Assembly (NCBI GenBank): GCA_029269125.1
Contig: JARHXX010000014.1
Location: forward strand, 1 to 64,000
Direction: 5' to 3'
Source of the DNA: Kiritimatiellaeota bacterium B1221
GTDB taxonomy: Bacteria; Verrucomicrobiota; Kiritimatiellia; SS1-B-03-39; UBA6053
DNA length: 64,000 nucleotides
Shown: positions 8,447 to 16,526 of the stretch, piece by piece
Layout of the letters: each line of letters opens with the position of its first letter
How positions within the stretch are numbered: position 1 is the stretch's first letter
Program-made: the position numbers and the translations under genes
Notes under the pieces: model-generated
Told to the model about the DNA's origin: nothing
The model's database searches: none
What the model saw: only the letters and a program-made list of their open reading frames with translations

Positions 8447-11128
8447 TCAGTGGATCAAATAATACACCGTCTCTTCCCTCAGTTCGAAATTGTTTGCTGT
8501 GCCTGCGACTTCAATCGGATAGCCATTCAAGTCCAAGGCCGTCACTTTGAGTCCTGCAGCATCCGCGCGTTTCAGCGCCATTCTTCCTTCAATGGCCTTG
8601 AATCTCCAAGGGTCCCGACCCAGACTCAGTACCCGATAGGTGCCGTCACCCAGATCCTCCTGCTCCCACCCACTGTTGCGCTCCTCACTCATCACCTGCA
8701 GCAACATCCGGCGGGAGTGAGACAAGGGCCTTCCGTCTAATGAAACCAAAATCACATGCCCGAGATCCAAAGGTGAATCGACCACCAACACATCCAGTTG
8801 TGTGACCCCCGCAGCCGCGAGATTACCGCTCAGGGCCTGCGCACGGGGCGCATTCACTTTCAAAATCCCTTTCCCGTAATCTAATTCAATCTGCCCATTG
8901 GATCCACGGAGAATCTTTGCGCCTTCATCTAAATAAGGTTCTAAAGACTGCAGTTCATTTTTGGGAACCTTCTCCCCAATATGCACTTCTGTTTTCCCCA
9001 TGAAGTGAATTCTCGGATCGACCACCTCTCCCTCTGGAATCCTCCCTCCGGGTTTCACATCCACCAGACGCAGTTCATCCAAATTCCCTTTCTGAACCAA
9101 AGGCGTTCCCTTCAACGCAAATAGATCCTCCGTCTCCAGCCCGATTTTGGCCAGGGTCTTTCCTTCGTCGATATACCCCAGACGATACATCAAAGCAGTG
9201 GCGGGAAATTGCCCCATTTGACTCGGAGACATCAGGGTCCAGGGCTGCATCCAGTATCCGGGCTTCACCTCCCAGCGCGCAGTGTCATGCGCAAAATGCA
9301 CCACCGCGTCACTGCCCTGCAGCGAAGCATAAGCGGCATAAAACAAAGGAGCCTCCGTACGGTAACGATTCGGACGCGTCCAGGTGGTCTCTGAAATCAT
9401 GGAAGGCAGATTGTTGTATTTGGGGTCCGCCACGGGGTGACTGAAATGGGGTGAATTCCCCGGGGTACGCGGTTCAAACTTTAACGCACTCCGATCCGCA
9501 TAAACATGCCGGGGCCTCATCGACCAATCCGCATGCTCCCCCTCCGCAAGCGTGCCAAAGTACCCGTGACGGTCAATAAAATCTCCGGGCAGATACGTCC
9601 AAATTTCAATCGGTTTGAAAATCTGGTCGTTGGCGGTGTGCCAATTCGAAGCGGTGATCAGCCCTTTGTATCCCAATTTTTTCAGAAAAGTGACTTGGCG
9701 CTCATAAAAACCTCTTTGGGTTTCCGCCAGAAATTGGGCCGTATCCTGATCCCGCATTTTCCGGTCCGTAAATATGTTATACAGGGGACGCAAATCCAGC
9801 CGTTTCTGATCCGGCAGATCTCCACTAAGCTTCATCCCCCCCCAGGCTTCATACGCCCGATCTGCTTTTTTATATTTCGATATCACCCACTCATAAAACA
9901 TCTCTTCAATCATTTTGCGTTGTGCTTCGGGCAGCGCTTCATCTTTAAAAGTCCAAAAGAAGAAGGAATCTTCATTCACCAGCTCGACCCCCATCAGAGC
10001 CGGTTCATCAATGAGCCGGACGCCAAAACGATTCTCTGCAGTCAACAACTGCTGCCACCACCCCTGATAAACCGCTTCAAAAGCCTGATTTATATAGAGG
10101 GCCGCGAAGGGGTATGTCTGGCCATCATATCCCTCCAACATCGCCAATCCCGGCTGCGGCTGAAACCACAAAGGAAAATAAATGGAATAGTGGGTATAGA
10201 TCCCTTCTCTTTTTGCCCGCGCGGTAATTTCCTGCAGCCGGGCAATACTTTCCGGTTTCATCTCCCCGGTTTTTTTATCAAAAACCGATCCGTGAATACG
10301 AATAAGGTTTACCCCCCGTTTGGCTAAATCGCGCAAAGCATGTTGCAGATCCTCTCCGCGTAAATCTCCTCGCGGTCCGTTCACCGCCCAGAACCGAACC
10401 CTCCCGCCGTCTCTTTCACGGACAAAACTGCCGTCCCGCACCACAATCCGTCCTGCCGATCCGGCTTGGGATTCATTCAACGCCCTTAAATCAATGACAC
10501 TCTTCGTGTGGGGATCTTTGACCGGGGTCCATGGGATCCATCCTTCTTCGCCTGATGATGCCAACTTCTCCTGCACCTCATCCGGTTTGGCCGCGCCAAA
10601 AGGAGTAAATCCACCCTGTACAAAAGTAAAAGCATCCAAATAACCATGATGGTGATTTTTACTTTCAAAGCCCACCTCCATGCGGTTCTTCCCGGCTTTC
10701 AACTTGTGGGTTCCCATCAAAATCCAACCCAAATGCCGCAAATCGTTTTTCCCGTCCCGGGCCACATTCACTTTATCCTGCGCCTGATTCATCGGCACAT
10801 TTTTGACATCCCCCTCATTCAACCCGACGGTCATGGTTGCCTGCGAAGGGTTTACCCGTAACCACAAATCATAGTCTCCCGCCGTCGGCACATCAAACTG
10901 GTACACCGCCAATCCCGCCTGGGTTTCCGACCAGTTGGAGATAAAATCACCACCCGAAAAGTCCCCCGCCTTCACCTGATCATACCACCAGGGGTGACGG
11001 GTTACTCTACTCTCCTCTGTCGCCGACTCCCCTTCCACCCAAATGTATTTTGAAGACTGCGCATGCAAATCTCCCGTCCACAAAACCATCATTCCGAGCA
11101 ACACAATCCATATACCGTTCATTTTCAT
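8447..11128 (-). CDS. Clan GH-A-like secreted glycoside hydrolase
   Basis: An 893-residue exported enzyme. A signal peptide (IVLLGMMVLWTGDLHA) precedes a beta-rich carbohydrate-binding-like domain (about residues 30-180), then a TIM-barrel-like domain and C-terminal beta domains. In the numbering from 11146, LVNED places E392 as candidate acid/base and ISETTW places E586 as candidate nucleophile, the spacing seen in clan GH-A retaining enzymes. I chose ATG 11128; ATG 11122 is also possible and no strong ribosome site marks either. It lies 76 bases downstream of lacI, which likely controls it. The polysaccharide target and GH family could not be assigned by eye. Confidence 0.75.
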   Translation of the reverse strand: MKMNGIWIVLLGMMVLWTGDLHAQSSKYIWVEGESATEESRVTRHPWWYDQVKAGDFSGGDFISNWSETQAGLAVYQFDVPTAGDYDLWLRVNPSQATMTVGLNEGDVKNVPMNQAQDKVNVARDGKNDLRHLGWILMGTHKLKAGKNRMEVGFESKNHHHGYLDAFTFVQGGFTPFGAAKPDEVQEKLASSGEEGWIPWTPVKDPHTKSVIDLRALNESQAGSAGRIVVRDGSFVRERDGGRVRFWAVNGPRGDLRGEDLQHALRDLAKRGVNLIRIHGSVFDKKTGEMKPESIARLQEITARAKREGIYTHYSIYFPLWFQPQPGLAMLEGYDGQTYPFAALYINQAFEAVYQGWWQQLLTAENRFGVRLIDEPALMGVELVNEDSFFFWTFKDEALPEAQRKMIEEMFYEWVISKYKKADRAYEAWGGMKLSGDLPDQKRLDLRPLYNIFTDRKMRDQDTAQFLAETQRGFYERQVTFLKKLGYKGLITASNWHTANDQIFKPIEIWTYLPGDFIDRHGYFGTLAEGEHADWSMRPRHVYADRSALKFEPRTPGNSPHFSHPVADPKYNNLPSMISETTWTRPNRYRTEAPLFYAAYASLQGSDAVVHFAHDTARWEVKPGYWMQPWTLMSPSQMGQFPATALMYRLGYIDEGKTLAKIGLETEDLFALKGTPLVQKGNLDELRLVDVKPGGRIPEGEVVDPRIHFMGKTEVHIGEKVPKNELQSLEPYLDEGAKILRGSNGQIELDYGKGILKVNAPRAQALSGNLAAAGVTQLDVLVVDSPLDLGHVILVSLDGRPLSHSRRMLLQVMSEERNSGWEQEDLGDGTYRVLSLGRDPWRFKAIEGRMALKRADAAGLKVTALDLNGYPIEVAGTANNFELREETVYYLIH

Positions 11129-11204
11129 GTAATACTTAGAGAACAAATAATTCTTTTTGTCAACTCCCCCCCCCGCAGCCCTGCATCCTCAGCGCAGAAT
11201 CCAT

Positions 11205-12215
11205 TTACCGCGCAGCCGACGACAAACTCCTCCCCTCCTGCCATTTTCCCTCAATTAAAATCGTGTAAGGATGAACCGTCTGCGGATGATGGATCCGTCT
11301 ACACTGATAATCCAACAAATCGGTGGCCGTGAGCGCCATATCCTCCTGCACCCGATATATTCCACTGGCATTGGGGGCGGCAGCCGGCGCTTGCAAAAGG
11401 GCATAGGGTAGTGCGAAAGCCTCCGGGGGGAGTTTCTCTCGAATCACCATGTAAGACAACAGCAGCACATCCAAACCTTTATTTTCTATACGGTAGCGCT
11501 CCACTTTTTGAGCATCTTCCACTTCGATACATTTGATCATCATTTCAGGACGCTCATCACAGAACGCTAAACAGGCTGCCCGAAAACGAACCATATCCCG
11601 CGAGCCCCGCATAAACCTCGGAAAAACAAATCCCACCCGTCGGAATCCTTTTGTATGAATTTTTTGCAACACCGTCTGCGTATTTTTGAAGGTGTTCTCC
11701 ACTACCCGCATCCCCCGGGGTTCAAAAAAGAAATTCCCGCAATAGACCCATTGGGTGTCTTGGGTATTCAATTGACTAAAATCAATTTTGGGGACGCTAT
11801 CCGACCGATACAGATGGTTGACGATCATTCCCCGAATATTTCGGGCATAGAGAATTCGATTTAATGTCGAAGTGCCCATCTCCGGTTTGACCACGATCTC
11901 ATTCAGCAGATAACCCGCCTGATGCGCAAACTGCTTGCACAGGGAGAGCATACGTTGGTTTTCTTCGTATCGGCTACCCAACTCCGGCACCAGAAAGCCC
12001 CAATTCATCAAATTACGCTCCCCCTGCTTCCGCCAACGGTACTCGGAGAGGGCCGAAAGATTGGGGTCGCGTTGATACCCCCTCTCCTCCGCGTATTTTC
12101 GTATTTTGTCCCGGGTTGCTTTTTTGACTTTCGGATCTCCCCGTAAGCCACGGCTCACCGTGGACTTATCCAGTCCCAGCGCTTCAGCAATTTCAGTTAC
12201 AGTAGGGCTTCTCAT
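11205..12215 (-). CDS. LacI-family transcriptional regulator
   Basis: A 336-residue regulator. The N-terminal HTH is clear (PTVTEIAEALGLDKSTVSRGLRG) with a following hinge region, and the rest is a periplasmic-binding-like sensor domain for a sugar. I chose ATG 12215 because it opens directly before the HTH; residues further upstream would run through the promoter. It precedes the glycoside hydrolase and the solute-binding gene on the same strand and is divergent from a PEP-CTERM gene. A perfect palindrome at 12219-12238 lies four bases before its start, suggesting autoregulation. Confidence 0.9.
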   Translation of the reverse strand: MRSPTVTEIAEALGLDKSTVSRGLRGDPKVKKATRDKIRKYAEERGYQRDPNLSALSEYRWRKQGERNLMNWGFLVPELGSRYEENQRMLSLCKQFAHQAGYLLNEIVVKPEMGTSTLNRILYARNIRGMIVNHLYRSDSVPKIDFSQLNTQDTQWVYCGNFFFEPRGMRVVENTFKNTQTVLQKIHTKGFRRVGFVFPRFMRGSRDMVRFRAACLAFCDERPEMMIKCIEVEDAQKVERYRIENKGLDVLLLSYMVIREKLPPEAFALPYALLQAPAAAPNASGIYRVQEDMALTATDLLDYQCRRIHHPQTVHPYTILIEGKWQEGRSLSSAAR

Positions 12216-12218
12216 TAT

Positions 12219-12238
12219 AAATCCAACAGGTTGGATTT
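12219..12238. promoter_or_regulatory. Probable LacI operator palindrome
   Basis: AAATCCAAC, two bases AG, then GTTGGATTT form a perfect 9-bp inverted repeat of 20 bases, the size and symmetry of LacI-family operators. It sits in the 66-base interval between lacI and the divergent PEP-CTERM gene, right against the lacI start codon. Confidence 0.65.
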
Positions 12239-12281
12239 TATAGGGGTTGCAATCTATGACAAGGGAATTTACAAATGAGAC

Positions 12282-13013
12282 ATGAAAATATCTCTTCTCA
12301 CCATCTTGATTCCCATAGTCACAACTCCAGTAGTTCATGCGGCCCTGATCGATATCGACGGCAGTGCAAATGAATTTGAAACCTACTCACTCACGGCTTC
12401 CAACAGCAATCCAGCTCCCTGGGGATCTTCTTCAGAAACCGATGGAGATGTAACCCTCAGCATCCTTAACAATTCAGGAAGCGGACTTTCCTGGAACAAC
12501 AGCTGGTCCAGTGGCAGTTATGACGCCGGTGCTGAAATCAATACCATGCAATCCCGAACCGCCTACTCTTCTGATATCTCAGCCGATGCTGATGAAGCTA
12601 TGACGGAGAATCGGTATTTCACCCTACAACTCTCCACCACCGGATCTAATATCAGCTGGGATTCGGTTGGGGTTACCTTATGGCGCAATGGAGATGGGGC
12701 CCCTGAATTCTTTCAGTTCGCCTATGATGATGAAGGTCTCGGATATGAAGCGGGAGACTTCCTCGGCTCTGTCACCTCTTTCGACACCGGATTAAGCAAT
12801 GAAGACACAGTCAGTTTTAGTTCCGCGGGACTCCCCTCAAATTTCAGCTCTGATTCGGTCCGACTCTACTTTTGGGGAGGCACTTCCGGTACTGGAAATT
12901 TCCATATCACCAATATTGAGGCCGAATACAGTGTCATCCCCGAACCCGGCTCCTTGGCACTGATGGTCATCGCATTTGCGGGACTCATGATCTTTTGCAG
13001 ACGAAAAGGCTGA
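12282..13013 (+). CDS. PEP-CTERM sorting-signal protein
   Basis: A 243-residue secreted protein. A signal peptide (residues 1-20, ending VVHA) is followed by a serine, asparagine and aspartate-rich beta-type body. The C-terminus has the tripartite PEP-CTERM signal: PEPGS, a hydrophobic helix LALMVIAFAGLMIF, and a basic CRRKG end. In exosortase-carrying bacteria this signal directs processing at the envelope; no exosortase is in this window. It is divergent from lacI across a shared operator. Only a weak TTGCAA and TACAAA promoter precedes it, placing transcription start near the ATG. Function of the body is unknown. Confidence 0.85.
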   Translation: MKISLLTILIPIVTTPVVHAALIDIDGSANEFETYSLTASNSNPAPWGSSSETDGDVTLSILNNSGSGLSWNNSWSSGSYDAGAEINTMQSRTAYSSDISADADEAMTENRYFTLQLSTTGSNISWDSVGVTLWRNGDGAPEFFQFAYDDEGLGYEAGDFLGSVTSFDTGLSNEDTVSFSSAGLPSNFSSDSVRLYFWGGTSGTGNFHITNIEAEYSVIPEPGSLALMVIAFAGLMIFCRRKG

Positions 13014-13157
13014 ATCCAACCTCGATCTCCTTTGTTGATTATGGGGAACGCCCTCCAAGAATAATGTTTACTCTCTTCAACGACTATTCTCTTGAAGTCG
13101 ATTTGGGATTGATCCATAAAAGATCAGCCCCGCTCCACCCCCAACATCGATTTCTCC

Positions 13158-13451
13158 ATGAAAAAATGTCCCTTTTGCGCCGAAGATATTGCCGATGCCG
13201 CCCTCAAATGTAAACATTGCGGTGAGTTCCTGAATACGGATTCCAAATTACCCCCTCCCCCACCTTCCAAAAAATTCACCCGCTCACGGGACGACCGGGT
13301 ACTTTCCGGAGTCTGCGGGGGCTTGGCCGCATATGCCGACATGGATCCCAACATCATGCGACTGCTGGTTTTCATGGTGGTTTTCTTCACCGGCATCGTC
13401 CCGGGCATCATCGCCTACATCCTGCTGGCCATGCTGATTCCAGAAGCATAA
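13158..13451 (+). CDS. Zinc-ribbon plus PspC-domain membrane protein
   Basis: A 97-residue protein. Residues 4-21 form a zinc ribbon with two CxxC pairs (CPFCAEDI and CKHCGEF). A proline-rich linker leads to a PspC domain: basic RSRDDRVLSGVCGGLAAY followed by one hydrophobic helix (LLVFMVVFFTGIVPGIIAYILLAML). PspC proteins sit in the inner membrane and take part in envelope stress responses. It is alone between the PEP-CTERM gene and the convergent MFS gene, and no other psp gene is nearby. Confidence 0.88.
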   Translation: MKKCPFCAEDIADAALKCKHCGEFLNTDSKLPPPPPSKKFTRSRDDRVLSGVCGGLAAYADMDPNIMRLLVFMVVFFTGIVPGIIAYILLAMLIPEA

Positions 13452-13482
13452 CCTGCCCCTCCCTGCAGCACCTTCCCCACGC

Positions 13483-14865
13483 TTATTTCTTTTTGGTCAT
13501 TTTCCGCACCACAAAGTTGTTATTGCTAAACAAGGCCAGACCTTGGGTCACGCCCAGTTGACGCAAGGTCCGCAACGCCCCCGGTATCGAATTCCGTGAA
13601 GGATGCACATCCGGTTCTTTTAATCCAATCACAGCCAGAATGGCGGCCATGCATCCTGTAAATGCAAACGCCATGCTTCCCCGGTAAAGCACCCAGGGAT
13701 CTGCACCCGCCCGCATTATTTTCTCCAGCCACCCCCCCGCAAGTACCGGGGCAACAGCAGCACAGACAGAACATACCGTCAGGTTTAAACTGATGCCTGC
13801 AGAACGATTGTTCTGCGGAATAATTTTCAACAGCAATAAAAAATTTGCGAGCATATACCCGGTTCCCATCGCACCTCCCCAGGTCCAAATCACAAACAGC
13901 AAATGTTTGTTACCCTCGTTCAGGATTAGATAGCCGAAATCTCCTATCCGCCAAGCGATGGCGCAGATAAAGAGAACGGGCAGGGCCCCATGGCGATCGA
14001 TCATCTCTCCCCAAATTTTCACACTCAGGGTACCGGCAATGGTGGCCGCAATACTGTAGGCCGTAAAATTTGCCGGTGTGACCTTGACCCATTCAAAGGC
14101 GTAAAGGGTGGCCGTAGATCCTCCGAAAGCTATAAAAAATCCGGAAATCGCCCCGAATAAGATATATCGCAAGAAAGGCCGGCAGTCTCGAAGTTTTAAA
14201 AGATCCTTGGCCCAGGTGTCACTGCAAACCCGCCCGCCAGTCGGATCGGGAGCTTGAATATGATGCTGCAGCAAGACGGAAACAATCCGTCCGAGTACCG
14301 CCAATGAAATTAAACTCACGTACAACCAACGCTCCCCCTCAAAAAAACTGAATAAGCCCAGGGTAATCCCCATAAAACACAAAGTACTTATGTTGGTGAA
14401 AATATTGCGGCGGGCCATATAACGGCCTCGAATACGGTCTGGAAGAAATGTACCCACCCACGAGGTCCACCCCACTCCGGATAATGAAGAGCTCAAGGCC
14501 AGCAACAAATATAGAACCGCAAAAAACCAACCCGCTTGATCCGGGTTTCCTGTTGGCAGGATCGCGATACACAATATTCCGCTCAACCAAATACCCGTAT
14601 TCATCATCGCCATGGTCAATGAAAGCTCGCGCACATTCATAAACCGTCCCACCCAGGGCACCAGAAAAATGGACAGCGCATTGGCCAGCGCCGGCATGGA
14701 AACAATGATCCCAAACCATACCGGCCCCACTTTAAAAGTAAGGTTGAGTAAACTCGCGATCAGGAAACTGCCCGGCACAGATAGAATCGTCCAGGGTGTC
14801 GCCATAATACCGTCGATACTACAGACGCGAAGATTGGTTTGCGTTTGGGAGCGTTGTTTATTCAT
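13483..14865 (-). CDS. MFS-type transporter
   Basis: A 460-residue polytopic membrane protein with about twelve hydrophobic segments and the loop motif GRYMARRNIFTNIST after the fourth to fifth segment, fitting the major facilitator fold. It carries no clear substrate signature; similar proteins in Verrucomicrobiota sit beside sugar genes. I chose ATG 14865, since the upstream residues (QCSMFNVRIF) come from a repetitive intergenic element at 14879-14957. It converges on the zinc-ribbon PspC gene and lies downstream of hisS on the same strand, though the repeat separates them. Confidence 0.8.
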   Translation of the reverse strand: MNKQRSQTQTNLRVCSIDGIMATPWTILSVPGSFLIASLLNLTFKVGPVWFGIIVSMPALANALSIFLVPWVGRFMNVRELSLTMAMMNTGIWLSGILCIAILPTGNPDQAGWFFAVLYLLLALSSSLSGVGWTSWVGTFLPDRIRGRYMARRNIFTNISTLCFMGITLGLFSFFEGERWLYVSLISLAVLGRIVSVLLQHHIQAPDPTGGRVCSDTWAKDLLKLRDCRPFLRYILFGAISGFFIAFGGSTATLYAFEWVKVTPANFTAYSIAATIAGTLSVKIWGEMIDRHGALPVLFICAIAWRIGDFGYLILNEGNKHLLFVIWTWGGAMGTGYMLANFLLLLKIIPQNNRSAGISLNLTVCSVCAAVAPVLAGGWLEKIMRAGADPWVLYRGSMAFAFTGCMAAILAVIGLKEPDVHPSRNSIPGALRTLRQLGVTQGLALFSNNNFVVRKMTKKK

Positions 14866-14878
14866 GGAAAGAAAAATA

Positions 14879-14957
14879 CGAACGTTGAACATCGAACACT
14901 GAATGTCCAACGCCGAACAAAACCTTCAACATTCGATGTGGACGTTGAAAGTACAAT
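14879..14957. repeat. Degenerate GAACGTTGAACATCGAAC-type repeat
   Basis: The stretch consists of degenerate short words such as GAACGTTGAACATCGAAC, ACTGAATGTCCAACG, CTTCAACATTCGATG and GGACGTTGAAAG, in direct and inverted order. Read through, it gives peptides such as TLNIEH and SMFNV. I recall peptides of this kind from many Lentisphaerae, Kiritimatiellota and Verrucomicrobiota gene models, where they mark a dispersed noncoding repeat. It separates hisS from the MFS gene. Confidence 0.6.
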
Positions 14958-14971
14958 ATTCGGATTCTAGA

Positions 14972-14990
14972 CCGGGTTAGACCAACCCGG
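14972..14990 (-). terminator. Hairpin over the hisS stop codon
   Basis: CCGGGTT and AACCCGG (7 bp) enclose five bases, with the hisS stop inside. No T-run follows on the minus strand, so this is at best a weak terminator or 3' protecting stem. Confidence 0.3.
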
Positions 14991-16230
14991 AAATTTCACC
15001 GACTAAATCGGCCATCGCCACTTCTTTCTGCTCACCGCTTTCCATGTCCCGGAGCTGAATCGTCCCCGCGTCCAATTCGCTCTCTCCCCGAATCAACACC
15101 CAGCGGGCCTGCTGACGCCCCGCCCCTTTCATCTGCGCTTTCATGCTTTTGCCATTCAGGTCCATCCGCACCCGGTACCCTTGTCCGCGTAACTCGCCTA
15201 ACAGGGTCAGGTTTGCCGTTTGGGCCGCTTCATTCTGGCCCACCAGGACCATCAGCGGATCCTTTTCCCGGGAAAAGGCCTTTGACGTCTCCTCCGCCAA
15301 GGCCATCAACACCCGCTCCATGCCAATGCCGAAGCCCACCCCTTCGATGGTTTTGCCGTTGGCTTTCATCGCATAACGTCCACCACCCGATAACGCATCC
15401 TGTGCACCGATACGGTTGGAGGTCACTTCCCAAATGCTGTGCTGATAATAATCCAGTCCCCGCACCAGCAGAGGGTTCACCACATAATCCACCCCGAAGG
15501 TATCCAGAGTGGCCAGTACTTCTTCGAAATAGGCCACCGATGCGGGATCCATCCACGTGGTAATGGGAGACAATTCTTCGACCACCTTTTTGCAGCCCGG
15601 ATTCTTACAGTCCAATACCCGCAACACATTGTTATCCATGCGGTGACGACAGTCATCACAAAGATCATCCGTCACCGGCATCAATTCAGACCGCAATCCT
15701 TCAAGAATTTTCGAAAAATCCTCCATCGACCCGCGGGTATTCAGCTGAAACTGCACACCATCAAGGTTCCAAGCTTTAAACAAGGCGGCCTGCAACGCAA
15801 TCACTTCCGCATCCTGACGTGCGGAGGTGGAGCCGATACACTCAACCCCCAGCTGATGAAACTGACGTTTCCGGCCCGCCTGCGGACGTTCCGCCCGAAA
15901 CATGGGCCCCATATAATACAGACGGGCATCCTGCAGTTCCTGCTGATTGTTCGAAACATAGCGCATCACTCCGGCCGTTCCCTCCGGACGCAGACAAACC
16001 TGCTTGCCTCCCCGGGTCTCAAACGCGTACATCTGCTTCTGCACAATCTCGCTGGTATCACCCAGAGAATGCAGATATACCGAAGCCATTTCCACAATCG
16101 GGGTGCGGATTTCACGGAAATCGTACTGCAACATCACCTCACGGGCACGCGCTTCCAGCGTCTGCCAGATGTTGACTTCGGGGAATTCAATGTCGGTCAT
16201 TCCTTGGAGAGATTGGGATACTTTAGCCAT
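14977..16230 (-). CDS. hisS: Histidine--tRNA ligase
   Basis: A 417-residue class II aminoacyl-tRNA synthetase that charges tRNA-His. Motif 2 is seen in CLRPEGTAGVMR, the histidine A signature in LVRGLDYY and motif 3 in GVGFGIGMERVL; a C-terminal anticodon-binding domain follows (VLVGQNEAAQ and GAGRQQARWVLIRGE). It starts at ATG 16230 with an AAAAGG site about nine bases upstream. A cysteine-rich insert (CDDCRHRM and CKNPGCKKV) lies mid-protein, probably the insertion-domain zinc knuckle found in many bacterial HisS. The stop codon falls inside a 7-bp hairpin at 14972-14990. Confidence 0.97.
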   Translation of the reverse strand: MAKVSQSLQGMTDIEFPEVNIWQTLEARAREVMLQYDFREIRTPIVEMASVYLHSLGDTSEIVQKQMYAFETRGGKQVCLRPEGTAGVMRYVSNNQQELQDARLYYMGPMFRAERPQAGRKRQFHQLGVECIGSTSARQDAEVIALQAALFKAWNLDGVQFQLNTRGSMEDFSKILEGLRSELMPVTDDLCDDCRHRMDNNVLRVLDCKNPGCKKVVEELSPITTWMDPASVAYFEEVLATLDTFGVDYVVNPLLVRGLDYYQHSIWEVTSNRIGAQDALSGGGRYAMKANGKTIEGVGFGIGMERVLMALAEETSKAFSREKDPLMVLVGQNEAAQTANLTLLGELRGQGYRVRMDLNGKSMKAQMKGAGRQQARWVLIRGESELDAGTIQLRDMESGEQKEVAMADLVGEISGLV

Positions 16231-16526
16231 GCCGTGCCTTTTCACCTTTTACACAGGGAATGCAAGAAACTTTGTCCTCCGAACGCAGGAAAGCCATGAA
16301 TCCCTGCGGGAGCCTTGTCAGCAAATCCTTCCCCCGGGGCCGTTCGGGCATAAAAAACCTTCCTCCCCGCATCCATCTGATGACAGGAACCCAAGCACAG
16401 AAAGCGCTTCGAAAACACCCCAAACGGGTGCCTCTTGCATAAAATTTGATTTTCAGATTTTATCTAATTGACCTGTCCACCTAATTAGATAGACCCTTGA
16501 TCACTCGTTTAATCAGATTAGATCCC
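16231..16526. promoter_or_regulatory. Intergenic region with two inverted repeats upstream of the ABC operon
   Basis: The 296-base gap between hisS and the transporter holds no gene. At 16439-16463 ATAAAATTTGA and TCAGATTTTAT form an 11-bp stem with one mismatch and loop TTT. At 16462-16490 ATCTAATT and AATTAGAT form an 8-bp inverted repeat with a 13-base spacer. The second overlaps the right arm of the first, so the two folds exclude each other. They may be operators or an RNA switch for the operon; no clear -35/-10 pair was seen. Confidence 0.5.

Noticed and set aside
12270..12282. ACAAATGAGAC shared by 12271-12281 and the region near 41640
   Set aside because: Eleven bases shared once within 64 kb of AT-containing intergenic DNA can arise by chance and the gene contexts differ.
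13158..13451. PspC protein as part of a phage-shock system
   Set aside because: No pspA, pspB or pspF lies near it; lone zinc-ribbon PspC proteins are common.
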